Translations under genes and position numbers: made by a program
DNA from: Solirubrobacterales bacterium
GTDB lineage: Bacteria; Actinomycetota; Thermoleophilia; Solirubrobacterales; 70-9
DNA length: 7,534 nt
NCBI GenBank assembly: GCA_030835185.1
Contig: JAUQWL010000080.1
Coordinates: 1 to 7,534, forward strand
Reading direction: 5' to 3'
The notes under the pieces: model-generated
What the model saw: only the letters and a program-made list of their open reading frames with translations
What the model was told of the DNA's origin: nothing
Databases searched by the model: none
Shown: one piece after another, positions 1 through 6,563 of the stretch
Numbering within the stretch: the stretch's first letter is position 1
Layout of the letters: each line of letters starts with the position of its first letter

Positions 1-50
1 ACCGCCGGACCCAGGGGGAGGGGAGGCCCGACGGTTGTTGCTGATGTGCG

Positions 51-98
51 AAAAAGCGAACCCGGCGGGGCAGTCTGGGGGAGATCCCCACCGGGTTC
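51..98 (-). terminator. Intrinsic terminator after the two-component operon
   Basis: Read on the minus strand, GAACCCGG-T-GGGG (98 to 86) pairs with CCCC-G-CCGGGTTC (70 to 58). This gives a 13-pair stem with one internal U-G wobble and a 15-nt loop. It is followed by GC and five T residues (55-51). That is the classic layout of a Rho-independent terminator, placed 80 nt past the kinase stop codon, so it most likely ends the response-regulator/kinase transcript. On the plus strand the trailing sequence is only TTCTTGTGT, so termination in that direction would be weaker. The loop contains a second small inverted repeat (GGGGATCTCCCC) that could compete with the main stem. Confidence 0.8.
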
Positions 99-132
99 TT
101 GTGTCTCGTCCAACAGGGAAGATAGGGAGAGG

Positions 133-165
133 CTCTAAACCGGCCCTAAAGGTGTCCTAACGGTT
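133..165. promoter_or_regulatory. Three tandem 11-bp repeats, candidate response-regulator site
   Basis: Three consecutive 11-mers align: ctCTAAAccgg (133-143), ccCTAAAggtg (144-154) and tcCTAACggtt (155-165). The CTAA cores sit exactly 11 bp apart. OmpR/PhoB-family regulators are known to bind direct repeats with about 11-bp phasing, and the neighbouring operon encodes such a regulator. On the minus strand a TATCTT hexamer (124-119) lies 10 nt beyond the last core and could be the -10 of a leftward promoter. That such a regulator binds here is inference. The site lies between the kinase stop and the terminator, an odd place for an operator unless a leftward promoter exists. Confidence 0.4.
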
Positions 166-177
166 TCTTTCGCATTC

Positions 178-1611
178 TCACCGGGCAAGCGGCAGGGTGA
201 CCGTAAACAAGGCGCCGCCCTGCGCGGAGTCGCCGACGGTTGCGCTCCCGTCATGTTCGATCGCGATCGCCTGGACGATGGCCAGGCCGAGGCCTGTGCC
301 TTTGGAGGATGCGCGGTCTCCGGGTCCCACGCTACGAACGAAGCGGTCAAAGATCTTCGAGCGGACGTCATCCGGAACGCCCGGTCCGTCGTCGCCGACG
401 GAGAGGATCGCCATCCCTGAATCCTGCGATGAAGTCACGCCGACGGTGATCAGCGTGCCCGCGGGCGTGTGTCGCACGGCGTTTTCCACCAGATTGATCA
501 CGATGCGGTGGAGATCGTCGGGGTTTCCGCTCACCGGCACCTCTTCGTCGGTTTCGAGTTCGATCCGGTGTTCACCTGCCAGCGGGTCGACCTCTTCGAC
601 CGCATTCGCTGCGATCGCCGAAAGGTCGCAGGCCACGTGCTGCGGAGTACGGCCGGAATCGGCCCGGGCGAGGATCTGGAGGTCGGCTACCAGCCGGCAC
701 ATGCGCTGGGATGAGCGCAGCGCAGACTCGACCGACTCCAGTTCGTCCTCCCGGTTTGACGAGCGACCGAGGGAGTCGTCGAGGAGCTCGAGGTTGGCCA
801 GCACGCTGGTCAGCGGGGTTCGAAGCTCGTGGGATGCGTCGGCGATGAACTCCCTCTGCCGGACCAGAGACCGCTCCCGTTCGGTCCTCGCGAGCGAGAG
901 TTCGTGGAGCATGCCGTTGAAGGTCCGGGTCAGCTCGGCGACTTCGTCGTCGGCGACCGGCTCTTTCAGCGTCACCGAGGGATCACGGGTGCGGGCGATC
1001 TCGCGTGCGGCCGAGGTCAGTCCGGAAACCGGCCTCATCGCGCGACGGGAAAGCACCACGCCGGCGAGCGCAGCGAGCAGGGTGGCACCGAGGGTCCCGG
1101 CGAGCACCGAGATCCAGACCCGGCCGATCGACTGGTCGAGGCGATCCACCGGCCTGGCGAACTGGACGAAGCCGGGTGGAATGAGTTCGCCCCGGAGCGG
1201 CAGGAGGGCAACCGTTGCGATCTGGAATTCACCGCTGTTGATCACTCCTTCGCTGGTGACCGGCGCAGTTTCGGGAAACTGGCTCGTCGAGTAGGAGCGC
1301 TGGTTCGCCAGCAGGGTGAGCGAGGCCGGGCCGTTCGCCTGGGCAAATACGCGCCCCAGTTCCGATGACGGCGGATAGCCGGGCGTCAGCCGGACATTCT
1401 TGCGCACGTCCTGGGCGAGCTTCCGGGCGGCGGTCATCGTCTCGGCTTCGTAGTTTTCCCGCAGCTGCTGGGTCGTGAACTGGCCGACGGCAAGGCCGAA
1501 GGCGACCAGGATGACAAAGGTCAGCCCGGATGAAACCGCGGCGAGTTTCCATCGGATCGGCCAGCGGGAAGGCCATTTGCGGGACTGCCGCAGGCGGCTG
1601 AGGTATGCCAC
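178..1611 (-). CDS. Two-component sensor histidine kinase (HAMP-HisKA-HATPase)
   Basis: This is an inner-membrane sensor kinase of 477 aa that should autophosphorylate on His and pass the phosphate to the response regulator encoded just upstream. Visible in order: a basic N-terminus; membrane segment 1 at about residues 23-43; an extracytoplasmic domain of about 120 residues (44-164) with no family I recognise; membrane segment 2 at about 165-187; a HAMP linker at about 188-241; the dimerisation/phosphoacceptor helix with ASHELRTPL, His261 being the phosphorylated residue; and an ATPase domain with the N box (NLVENAV, 373-379), G1 box (DDGPGVP, from 407) and G2 box (GTGLGL, 438-443). All catalytic motifs look intact. 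The start is GTG at 1611, 5 nt after the regulator's stop codon, with GAGG close in front, so translation is probably coupled. The signal sensed cannot be read from the sequence. The architecture resembles MprB/BaeS-type envelope-stress kinases, but that is only a resemblance. Confidence 0.93.
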   Translation of the reverse strand: MAYLSRLRQSRKWPSRWPIRWKLAAVSSGLTFVILVAFGLAVGQFTTQQLRENYEAETMTAARKLAQDVRKNVRLTPGYPPSSELGRVFAQANGPASLTLLANQRSYSTSQFPETAPVTSEGVINSGEFQIATVALLPLRGELIPPGFVQFARPVDRLDQSIGRVWISVLAGTLGATLLAALAGVVLSRRAMRPVSGLTSAAREIARTRDPSVTLKEPVADDEVAELTRTFNGMLHELSLARTERERSLVRQREFIADASHELRTPLTSVLANLELLDDSLGRSSNREDELESVESALRSSQRMCRLVADLQILARADSGRTPQHVACDLSAIAANAVEEVDPLAGEHRIELETDEEVPVSGNPDDLHRIVINLVENAVRHTPAGTLITVGVTSSQDSGMAILSVGDDGPGVPDDVRSKIFDRFVRSVGPGDRASSKGTGLGLAIVQAIAIEHDGSATVGDSAQGGALFTVTLPLAR

Positions 1612-1616
1612 GATCC

Positions 1617-2309
1617 TCAGCCCTTGATTACGTAGCCGGCTCCGCGCTTGGTGTGGAGGATGCGCGGTTCGCCACCCTCCTCGAGCTTGCGCCGGAGATT
1701 GGAGATGAAGACGTCGATGGTGTTGGTTTCATCGAGTCGGTCGTATCCCCAGACCTCTTCCAGCAGGCGCTCCCTCGAGACGACCAGTCTCTGGTTGCGC
1801 ATCAGGTATTCGAGCAGTTCGAATTCGCGTTTGGTCAACTCGATCTCCCGGTCGCCGCGGCGGGCCTCCTGGAGGTCGGGATTGAGGATCAGATCGCCGA
1901 CCGTGACCATGGCCGACCCGCGGGGGGGCGTGCGTCGGAGCAGGGCCCGGATCCTGGCGAGCAACTCCGAGCGATCGAACGGTTTGCTCAGATAATCGTC
2001 GGCGCCGCTGTCGAGGCCGGTGACCCTGTCTTCGGGGTCGGCGCGGGCGGTCAGCATCAGAACCGGAACCTCGCTGGTCTCCCGGATCCGGTCGCAGACC
2101 TCGATCCCGTCCATACCGGGCAGCCCGAGGTCGAGCAGGACGAGATCCGGGGCGAACTCGGGCATCATCTCGAGAGATTCCGGTCCGTCCAGGGCAGTGC
2201 GGACCTCGTATCCCTCGGCACGCAGGGTGCGCCGCAGAACATCGACGATGTCTTCGTCGTCTTCGATTATGAGGATTCGCCCTCCGACGGAATCCGCTTC
2301 GCTCAACAT
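1617..2309 (-). CDS. OmpR-family response regulator
   Basis: This is a DNA-binding response regulator of 230 aa, the partner of the kinase that follows in the same operon. The receiver domain (about residues 11-125) has the acidic pocket E16/D17/D18, the phosphoacceptor Asp60 (LLDLGLPGMDG), the switch Thr87 (LMLTAR) and Lys109 (LSKPF). The C-terminal winged-helix domain (about 131-230) has the typical ELTKREFELLEYL segment, the recognition-helix region NTIDVFISNLRRKL and the wing ending RGAGYVIKG. Length and motifs are standard for the family. The ATG at 2309 has no Shine-Dalgarno sequence in front of it; a TAGACT hexamer sits 6 nt upstream, so the mRNA may be leaderless. The target genes are not shown by the window, but the phased repeats past the kinase gene are a candidate site. 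Confidence 0.95.
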   Translation of the reverse strand: MLSEADSVGGRILIIEDDEDIVDVLRRTLRAEGYEVRTALDGPESLEMMPEFAPDLVLLDLGLPGMDGIEVCDRIRETSEVPVLMLTARADPEDRVTGLDSGADDYLSKPFDRSELLARIRALLRRTPPRGSAMVTVGDLILNPDLQEARRGDREIELTKREFELLEYLMRNQRLVVSRERLLEEVWGYDRLDETNTIDVFISNLRRKLEEGGEPRILHTKRGAGYVIKG

Positions 2310-2321
2310 GCTGGCAGTCTA
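2309..2321 (-). promoter_or_regulatory. Candidate leaderless promoter of the response regulator
   Basis: On the minus strand TAGACT (2321-2316) fits the actinobacterial -10 pattern TANNNT. It lies 6 nt before the A of the ATG, which would make that A the transcription start. There is no purine-rich ribosome binding site between 2310 and 2330, which agrees with leaderless translation, a common mode in actinomycetes. No convincing -35 hexamer is visible. The same bases carry a lone CTAAgCGGTg word (2319-2328) resembling the repeats at 133-165, so autoregulation is possible. This is a weak, inference-based call. Confidence 0.28.
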
Positions 2322-2415
2322 AGCGGTGCCGGTCCCGGGTCGGTGGCGCAGCGTGAACACGGGCCGATTCCGGCATCGGGGAAGGTTTCGCTGCCTCTTC
2401 GTAGAACAGGGAAAG
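2310..2415. other. Divergent intergenic spacer between regulator and ftsK
   Basis: This 106-bp spacer must carry the start signals for both the leftward two-component operon and the rightward ftsK series. Apart from the leaderless-type -10 near 2316-2321, I see no convincing promoter for ftsK. AGGGA at 2408-2412 is the likely ftsK ribosome binding site. No strong inverted repeat or operator stands out. Confidence 0.5.
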
Positions 2416-5079
2416 ATGTTTGTCCGCAGATCAAGGCGCGGTGGAAAACGGCGTCCGGGCAGGGGCGCCGTCAAGGCCACCCCGGCAGATCCGAAAACCG
2501 GCTTGGACCAGCGCCATCTCGACCTGATCGGCCTCGGTCTGATCCTGATTGCCGTCTACCTCGTCTTCGTGCTCTATTTCGGCTGGGAGGGCGGACGTCT
2601 CGGGTCCGAACTGAGCGACGGCCTCACCTACCTGCTCGGCGTGGTGGCATACCTTGTTCCGCTCGCTCTGTTTGCCACCGGTGGGATCTTGATGTTCAGG
2701 CCGGCGCTGCCGTCGACGCGACCGCTGCGCACCGGTGCCGCCCTGCTGCTGGCTGGCATGCTGCTGGCTTTTGCCGCCGGGACGTTCGGTCTCGCCGGCG
2801 GACGGACGAACAACGTGGCTTACTTCGATCCGGGCTGGTTTCCCGATCACGGTGGGGTGGCCGGCGAGTCCTTCTACTGGCTTTTTGCGACGCTGCTTCA
2901 GCCGTTCGGGGCTCATCTGGTTGCGGTATTCGCCCTGCTGGCCGGGCTCCTGCTGCTCACCGGCACCACCGTCGCTGCGGTGGTTTCGAGAAGTGGGAGC
3001 GCGCTGAGGAAGGCCGGCTCCACCTCCGCCGAGGCGACGCGGGTGCTGACCAGGTCGGGTGCCGGCAGCGAAAGTGCGGAGACGGCCGGCGGGCAGGCTG
3101 AAACGGTTGCGTTGAGCGACGAGGCGGAGGCCGTCGGGCCCGGCGGCGGGGATCCGGCCCCGCTGCTGCCGGAGGACGACACCGGAGATGGCCGGGAGCC
3201 GGCTTCGCCGATCGAGGTCGATATCTGGGGTGAGCAGAGCGACGAGCCCGGGCTCTCGACGGTGACCGAACCGCTGGAGGCGATCGAGATCTTTCCCGGT
3301 AGCGCCGACCCGGATGAATCGCAAACCGGGATCGGAGCCGACGCGCCGACCGAAGAGTTCGAGCTTCCTGGCACGATCACCGACGACTTCGACGAAGAGC
3401 TCGCCGGTCTCGAGGGCGGGGTCGATCCGGTCCCGGCGCCCGGGGAGCCCGTCAGGCCCGTCGGTGAGCAGTTGCCGCTGACGCCGATGGGCAAGGAGCG
3501 CGGCGCAACCCGCTCCGAGCAGATTGCCTATCGTCCGCCGCCGGTCAAGGTGCTGGACCGCGGAAGGAAGAACAGCGGCCCCGATCCGGTCGAACAGAAG
3601 GAGCTCGCTCGCAAACTGGTCGAGACGCTCGGGCATTTCGGGGTCGAGGCCTCGATCGTCGGTGTGGTGACCGGCCCACACGTGTCGCGCTTCGAACTCC
3701 AGCTGGCACCGGGTACGAAGGTGAAGAAGGTCAGCGAGCTGGCCAACGACATCGCCTACGCCCTTGCGTCGACCGACATTCGCATCCTGGCGCCGATTCC
3801 GGGAAAGCAGGCGGTCGGTGTCGAAGTGCCCAACTCCAGCCGGAACATGGTCAGGCTCGGCGACATCTACAAGCGGACCGAAGCACAGGACTCACCGCTC
3901 CGCGCCTGGCTGGGCAAAGGAATCGACGGCAAGCAGGTCTCGACCGACCTGGCGACGATGCCGCACATCCTGGTGGCAGGGACGACGGGATCGGGCAAGT
4001 CGGGCTGCGTCAACGCGATCCTCTCTTCGATCCTGATGCACTCTTCACCGAACGACGTGCGCCTGGTGCTGGTCGACCCGAAGCAGGTCGAACTGAACCA
4101 CTACGAGGCCGTACCCCACCTGCTGACCCCGGTAGTCACGAACCCGAAGCTCGCCGCGAACGTGCTGACCAATCTGATCGCCGAGATGGAGAGCCGCTAC
4201 GGGCTGATGAAGGCGACTCGAGCACGGAACATCAAGGACTACAACCAGATTCAGACCGAGGCCGGCGAACCCGGCCTGCCGTACATCCTCTGCGTGATCG
4301 ACGAACTCGCCGACCTGATGATGGTCGCCCCCGCCGACGTCGAGTCCTCGATCATCCGCCTCGCTCAGAAGTCCCGGGCCACGGGAATCCACCTGGTCCT
4401 GGCAACCCAGCGGCCTTCCACCGACATCATCACCGGCACGATCAAAGTCAACATTCCGTCGAGAATCGCGTTTGCCGTCTCGTCGCAGACCGATTCCAGG
4501 GTGATTCTCGACCAGGGCGGCGCCGAGTCGCTGCTCGGCCAGGGCGACATGCTGTTCCGCGGACCGGGTACGTCGAAGCTTCAGCGCATCCAGGGGGCGT
4601 TCGTCTCGGAAGAGGAGATCGCCAGGATCACCGACCACTGGTCGGCCCAGGGCGAGCCCGACTTCGAACAGGAACTGCTGAACGAGAGCATTCCGGTCAA
4701 GGAAGGTTCGTCGGATGGCGATTTCGACCCGGACCAGGATGACCTCCTCGACGAAGCGATCCAGCTGGTCGTCGATACTGAGACCGCTTCGGTTTCAATG
4801 ATCCAGCGCAGGCTCCGGGTCGGATACACGCGGGCCGGTCGCCTGGTCGACATGCTCGAGAGACGCGGTGTGATCTCCGGGTACGAAGGTTCGAAACCGC
4901 GCCAGGTTCTGATCACCGCGGCCGATCTCCCGCGCGTGCTCGGAGGGGGACCGCCCGAGACAGAAGCGGACGGTGGCGACGGGGAGGACGCTGAAGAGCA
5001 CGGTCCGACGGAACAGGAGGCGGCGGCCGGGCAGGTTCCGGCCGGTCGGACCGAGCCCGTTCCGGCAAACAACTCCTGA
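2416..5079 (+). CDS. ftsK: FtsK/SpoIIIE-family DNA translocase
   Basis: This is a septum-anchored, ATP-driven double-stranded DNA pump of 887 aa that clears and sorts the chromosome terminus during division. A basic N-terminus is followed by four membrane segments at about residues 36-56, 70-93, 106-126 and 166-190. Then comes an acidic, Pro/Gly/Glu-rich linker (about 195-370), the alpha/beta motor domains with Walker A GTTGSGKS (522-529) and Walker B VIDELADL (627-634, Asp629/Glu630), the family segment ATQRPSTDIITG, and a C-terminal winged-helix gamma domain (about 776-833, ending GSKPRQVLI) of the kind that reads orienting DNA motifs. An acidic tail of about 54 residues follows the gamma domain, which is more than usual. 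I chose ATG 2416 because AGGGA precedes it and the protein then opens with a run of Arg/Lys before the first membrane segment. An in-frame GTG at 2326 would add 30 arginine-rich, unconserved-looking residues. The gene lies 61 nt before cinA on the same strand. Confidence 0.95.
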   Translation: MFVRRSRRGGKRRPGRGAVKATPADPKTGLDQRHLDLIGLGLILIAVYLVFVLYFGWEGGRLGSELSDGLTYLLGVVAYLVPLALFATGGILMFRPALPSTRPLRTGAALLLAGMLLAFAAGTFGLAGGRTNNVAYFDPGWFPDHGGVAGESFYWLFATLLQPFGAHLVAVFALLAGLLLLTGTTVAAVVSRSGSALRKAGSTSAEATRVLTRSGAGSESAETAGGQAETVALSDEAEAVGPGGGDPAPLLPEDDTGDGREPASPIEVDIWGEQSDEPGLSTVTEPLEAIEIFPGSADPDESQTGIGADAPTEEFELPGTITDDFDEELAGLEGGVDPVPAPGEPVRPVGEQLPLTPMGKERGATRSEQIAYRPPPVKVLDRGRKNSGPDPVEQKELARKLVETLGHFGVEASIVGVVTGPHVSRFELQLAPGTKVKKVSELANDIAYALASTDIRILAPIPGKQAVGVEVPNSSRNMVRLGDIYKRTEAQDSPLRAWLGKGIDGKQVSTDLATMPHILVAGTTGSGKSGCVNAILSSILMHSSPNDVRLVLVDPKQVELNHYEAVPHLLTPVVTNPKLAANVLTNLIAEMESRYGLMKATRARNIKDYNQIQTEAGEPGLPYILCVIDELADLMMVAPADVESSIIRLAQKSRATGIHLVLATQRPSTDIITGTIKVNIPSRIAFAVSSQTDSRVILDQGGAESLLGQGDMLFRGPGTSKLQRIQGAFVSEEEIARITDHWSAQGEPDFEQELLNESIPVKEGSSDGDFDPDQDDLLDEAIQLVVDTETASVSMIQRRLRVGYTRAGRLVDMLERRGVISGYEGSKPRQVLITAADLPRVLGGGPPETEADGGDGEDAEEHGPTEQEAAAGQVPAGRTEPVPANNS

Positions 5080-5140
5080 CCTGCCCCGGTCACGCCGTAG
5101 GCAGGCGGGAGGGGCCGGGCGCTAGGCTCGGAGCCGAGTG
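5080..5140 (+). other. ftsK-cinA spacer with cinA ribosome binding site
   Basis: This is a short 61-nt gap. GGAG at 5130-5133 sits 7 nt before the ATG at 5141 and is the likely ribosome binding site, which favours that ATG over the adjacent GTG at 5138. TAGGCT (5123-5128) matches TANNNT and could be a -10 element giving cinA its own promoter, but no -35 is evident. CCTGCC (5080-5085) and GGCAGG (5100-5105) form a 6-bp inverted repeat with a 14-nt loop and no T run, so it is not a credible intrinsic terminator. Read-through from ftsK is likely. Confidence 0.45.
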
Positions 5141-6424
5141 ATGGCTGAAACGAGCCAAGAAACCGTGAAGGCCGGCATCCTGGTGACCGGCACCGAGGTC
5201 CTCACCGCGGTGATTCGCGATGAGAACGGCCCGTGGCTTTCCGGGCGAATGCTCGAACTCGGAGTGGAACTGGTCGAGATCATGGTCGTCGCGGACCGGC
5301 CGGCGGACCTGCTGGCCGGCCTCGAGCACATGAAGAGTGCCGGAGTCGATCTGATCGTGACCACCGGCGGCCTCGGTCCCACCGCCGACGATCTGACCGC
5401 GGAAGTAGTGGCCGAGTTCACCGGGCGGCCGCTGAAGCTCGACGAGGGAATGGAAGCAAAGATCGCGGCGATCCTCCGGAGGTACGCCGCCACCACGCCG
5501 ATCGACCTGAGTGTCGACGCGATGCTTGCCGCCAATCGCAAGCAGGCGATGGTGCCGGACGGCGCCGTGGTGCTCGATCCGATCGGCACCGCTCCCGGCC
5601 TCGCCGTGCCGGGCGAGGACCTGGTGGTGCTGGTTCTTCCCGGCCCGCCGCGGGAGTTGCGACCGATGTGGGAGGACGCACTCAGGCTGCCGATGCTTCA
5701 GCGGGTGCTGGAGAGGGCGACACCGCTTCTGTCGTACCGCCTGCGGATGTTCGGCACCCCCGAATCCGAGCTGGCCTCTTCGTTGAGGGAAGTCGAGGCA
5801 GGTGGCCTGAACATTTCGAACCTGGAGGTGACCACCTGCCTGAGGCGGGGTGAGGTGGAGATCGACGTGCGCTACCGGCCAGCGGCAGCCGCTGAGGCCG
5901 AGGCCCTCCGCGACGCACTGGCTCAACGTCACGCGCACACTCTGTTCAGCTTCGACGGTACGACGATCGACTCGATCGTGGCCGGTCTGCTTCAGGGCCG
6001 GAGTCTGGCGCTGGCCGAGTCCTGCAGTGCCGGACTGCTGGCGGCGAGGATCACCGACACGCCCGGAGCTTCCGGGTATTTCGCTGGCGGAGTCGTTACT
6101 TACTCGAACAGGGCCAAGACGGATCTGCTCGGGATCGACCCCGGCCTGATCGAGGCACATGGCGCCGTTTCCCCCGAGGTGGCCCGGGAGATGGCCACCG
6201 GTGCGCTCGAGCGCTTCAAAGCCGACGTCGCCGTTTCGATCACCGGCGTCGCCGGCCCCGGCGGAGGCACGGAAGAGAAGCCGGTCGGCTTCGTCTGCTT
6301 CGAGGCGATCACGGCCGAAGGCGGCTCGCAGGTGCGGAGTCTGGTGATTCCGGGAGATCGCAGCGACATCCGCGAGCGCTCGGCTCTGGTCGGCATGCAC
6401 CTGCTTCGCCGGCTACTCTCGTGA
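5141..6424 (+). CDS. cinA: CinA family protein (MoaB-like domain plus NMN deamidase domain)
   Basis: This is a two-domain CinA protein of 427 aa, normal for the full-length family. The N-terminal molybdopterin-binding-like (COG1058) domain shows GILVTGTEVL (12-21), ENGPWL and the signature TGGLGPTADDLT (from 75). In characterised CinA proteins this half is an ADP-ribose pyrophosphatase. The C-terminal domain, the nicotinamide-mononucleotide amidohydrolase (PncC) type that recycles NMN to nicotinate mononucleotide for NAD synthesis, has ESCSAG (293-298), YSNRAK (321-326) and TGVAGPGGGTEEKPVG (368-383). The usual ESCTGG motif reads ESCSAG here, keeping the Ser and Cys but changing the next two residues. 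A role in competence or DNA damage, as the name implies, is known only in some species such as pneumococcus; proximity to recA is conserved more widely. A GTG directly before the ATG is a possible alternative start, changing the protein by one residue. Confidence 0.94.
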   Translation: MAETSQETVKAGILVTGTEVLTAVIRDENGPWLSGRMLELGVELVEIMVVADRPADLLAGLEHMKSAGVDLIVTTGGLGPTADDLTAEVVAEFTGRPLKLDEGMEAKIAAILRRYAATTPIDLSVDAMLAANRKQAMVPDGAVVLDPIGTAPGLAVPGEDLVVLVLPGPPRELRPMWEDALRLPMLQRVLERATPLLSYRLRMFGTPESELASSLREVEAGGLNISNLEVTTCLRRGEVEIDVRYRPAAAAEAEALRDALAQRHAHTLFSFDGTTIDSIVAGLLQGRSLALAESCSAGLLAARITDTPGASGYFAGGVVTYSNRAKTDLLGIDPGLIEAHGAVSPEVAREMATGALERFKADVAVSITGVAGPGGGTEEKPVGFVCFEAITAEGGSQVRSLVIPGDRSDIRERSALVGMHLLRRLLS

Positions 6425-6463
6425 CCCTTTCTTGAAGGCTATTTCAGCTTTGTAAGCCATTTG

Positions 6464-6530
6464 CGACGGCCGACGGTCGAGAGTCTGAACTGTGGTCGCG
6501 ACGGTCGGTCTTTCGTCCGACGGCGACCGT
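6464..6530. repeat. CGACGG(TCG) repeat cluster upstream of recA
   Basis: CGACGG occurs at 6464-6469, then as CGACGGTCG at 6471-6479 and 6499-6507, and again as CGACGG at 6518-6523. Its inverse CGACCGT follows at 6524-6530. The two full copies start 28 bp apart. ACGGTCG (6501-6507) and CGACCGT (6524-6530) form a perfect 7-bp inverted repeat with a 16-bp centre. In such GC-rich DNA short repeats arise easily, but five occurrences in 67 bp just upstream of a regulated promoter may be operator sequence. No known regulator is assigned. Confidence 0.35.
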
Positions 6531-6535
6531 AAGGT
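6513..6535 (+). promoter_or_regulatory. Candidate recA promoter, RecA-NDp/PafBC-like layout
   Basis: TAAGGT (6530-6535) matches the -10 pattern TANNNT. Exactly 8 bp upstream, TCGTCCGAC (6513-6521) partly matches the actinobacterial RecA-NDp element TTGTCRGTG (5 of 9 positions, including the central GTC and the following G). That element, TTGTCRGTG-N8-TANNNT, is known to drive LexA-independent DNA-damage induction through PafBC in mycobacteria. A start near 6542 would put the LexA box at the beginning of the transcript. The spacing is exact but the upstream match is poor, so this is tentative. No TTGACA-like -35 sits 17 bp upstream of the same -10. Confidence 0.4.
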
Positions 6536-6542
6536 TTAGATC

Positions 6543-6556
6543 CGAACTCACGTTCG
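6543..6556. promoter_or_regulatory. LexA operator (SOS box) of recA
   Basis: CGAACTCACGTTCG is a perfect inverted repeat of CGAAC and GTTCG around four bases, the form of the LexA (DinR) box in Gram-positive bacteria and actinomycetes. It begins 7 bp after the candidate -10 and lies 64 bp before the recA start codon, where LexA would block transcription initiation until RecA-stimulated self-cleavage. The match and the location in front of recA make this the firmest regulatory call in the window. Confidence 0.9.
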
Positions 6557-6563
6557 ATCGAGC

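Noticed and set aside
1..135. Plus-strand partial coding end at the left edge
   Set aside because: Two frames stay open to about 135 and 159, but the translations are low-complexity, lack motifs and cross the terminator stem.
197..1294. Plus-strand open frame of 365 codons opposite the kinase gene
   Set aside because: The translation is Ser/Arg-rich with no recognisable domain and lies wholly antisense to a kinase with complete motifs; long shadow frames are expected in high-GC DNA.
2326..2415. Upstream GTG start for ftsK adding 30 residues
   Set aside because: No ribosome binding site precedes the GTG and the added residues look like translated spacer; ATG 2416 has AGGGA in front.
1605..3101. 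Plus-strand open frame of 498 codons spanning the regulator, the spacer and the start of ftsK
   Set aside because: It runs antisense to the response regulator and out of frame with the clear FtsK membrane domain; its composition is shadow-like and no domain is seen.
2431..3681. Minus-strand open frame of 416 codons inside ftsK
   Set aside because: Antisense to the FtsK N-terminal half; rich in Arg, Gly and Gln with no motif.
5080..5105. Inverted repeat CCTGCC/GGCAGG as an ftsK terminator
   Set aside because: Only 6 bp with a 14-nt loop and no T run.
5090..6400. Minus-strand open frame of 436 codons opposite cinA
   Set aside because: It nearly mirrors the cinA gene, whose domains are intact; the His/Arg/Gln-rich product is typical of the antisense frame of a GC-rich gene.
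6435..6458. Small hairpins after cinA (GGCT/AGCC and GCTT-TGT-AAGC) as a terminator
   Set aside because: Stems of only 4 bp and no following T run; cinA-recA read-through cannot be excluded.
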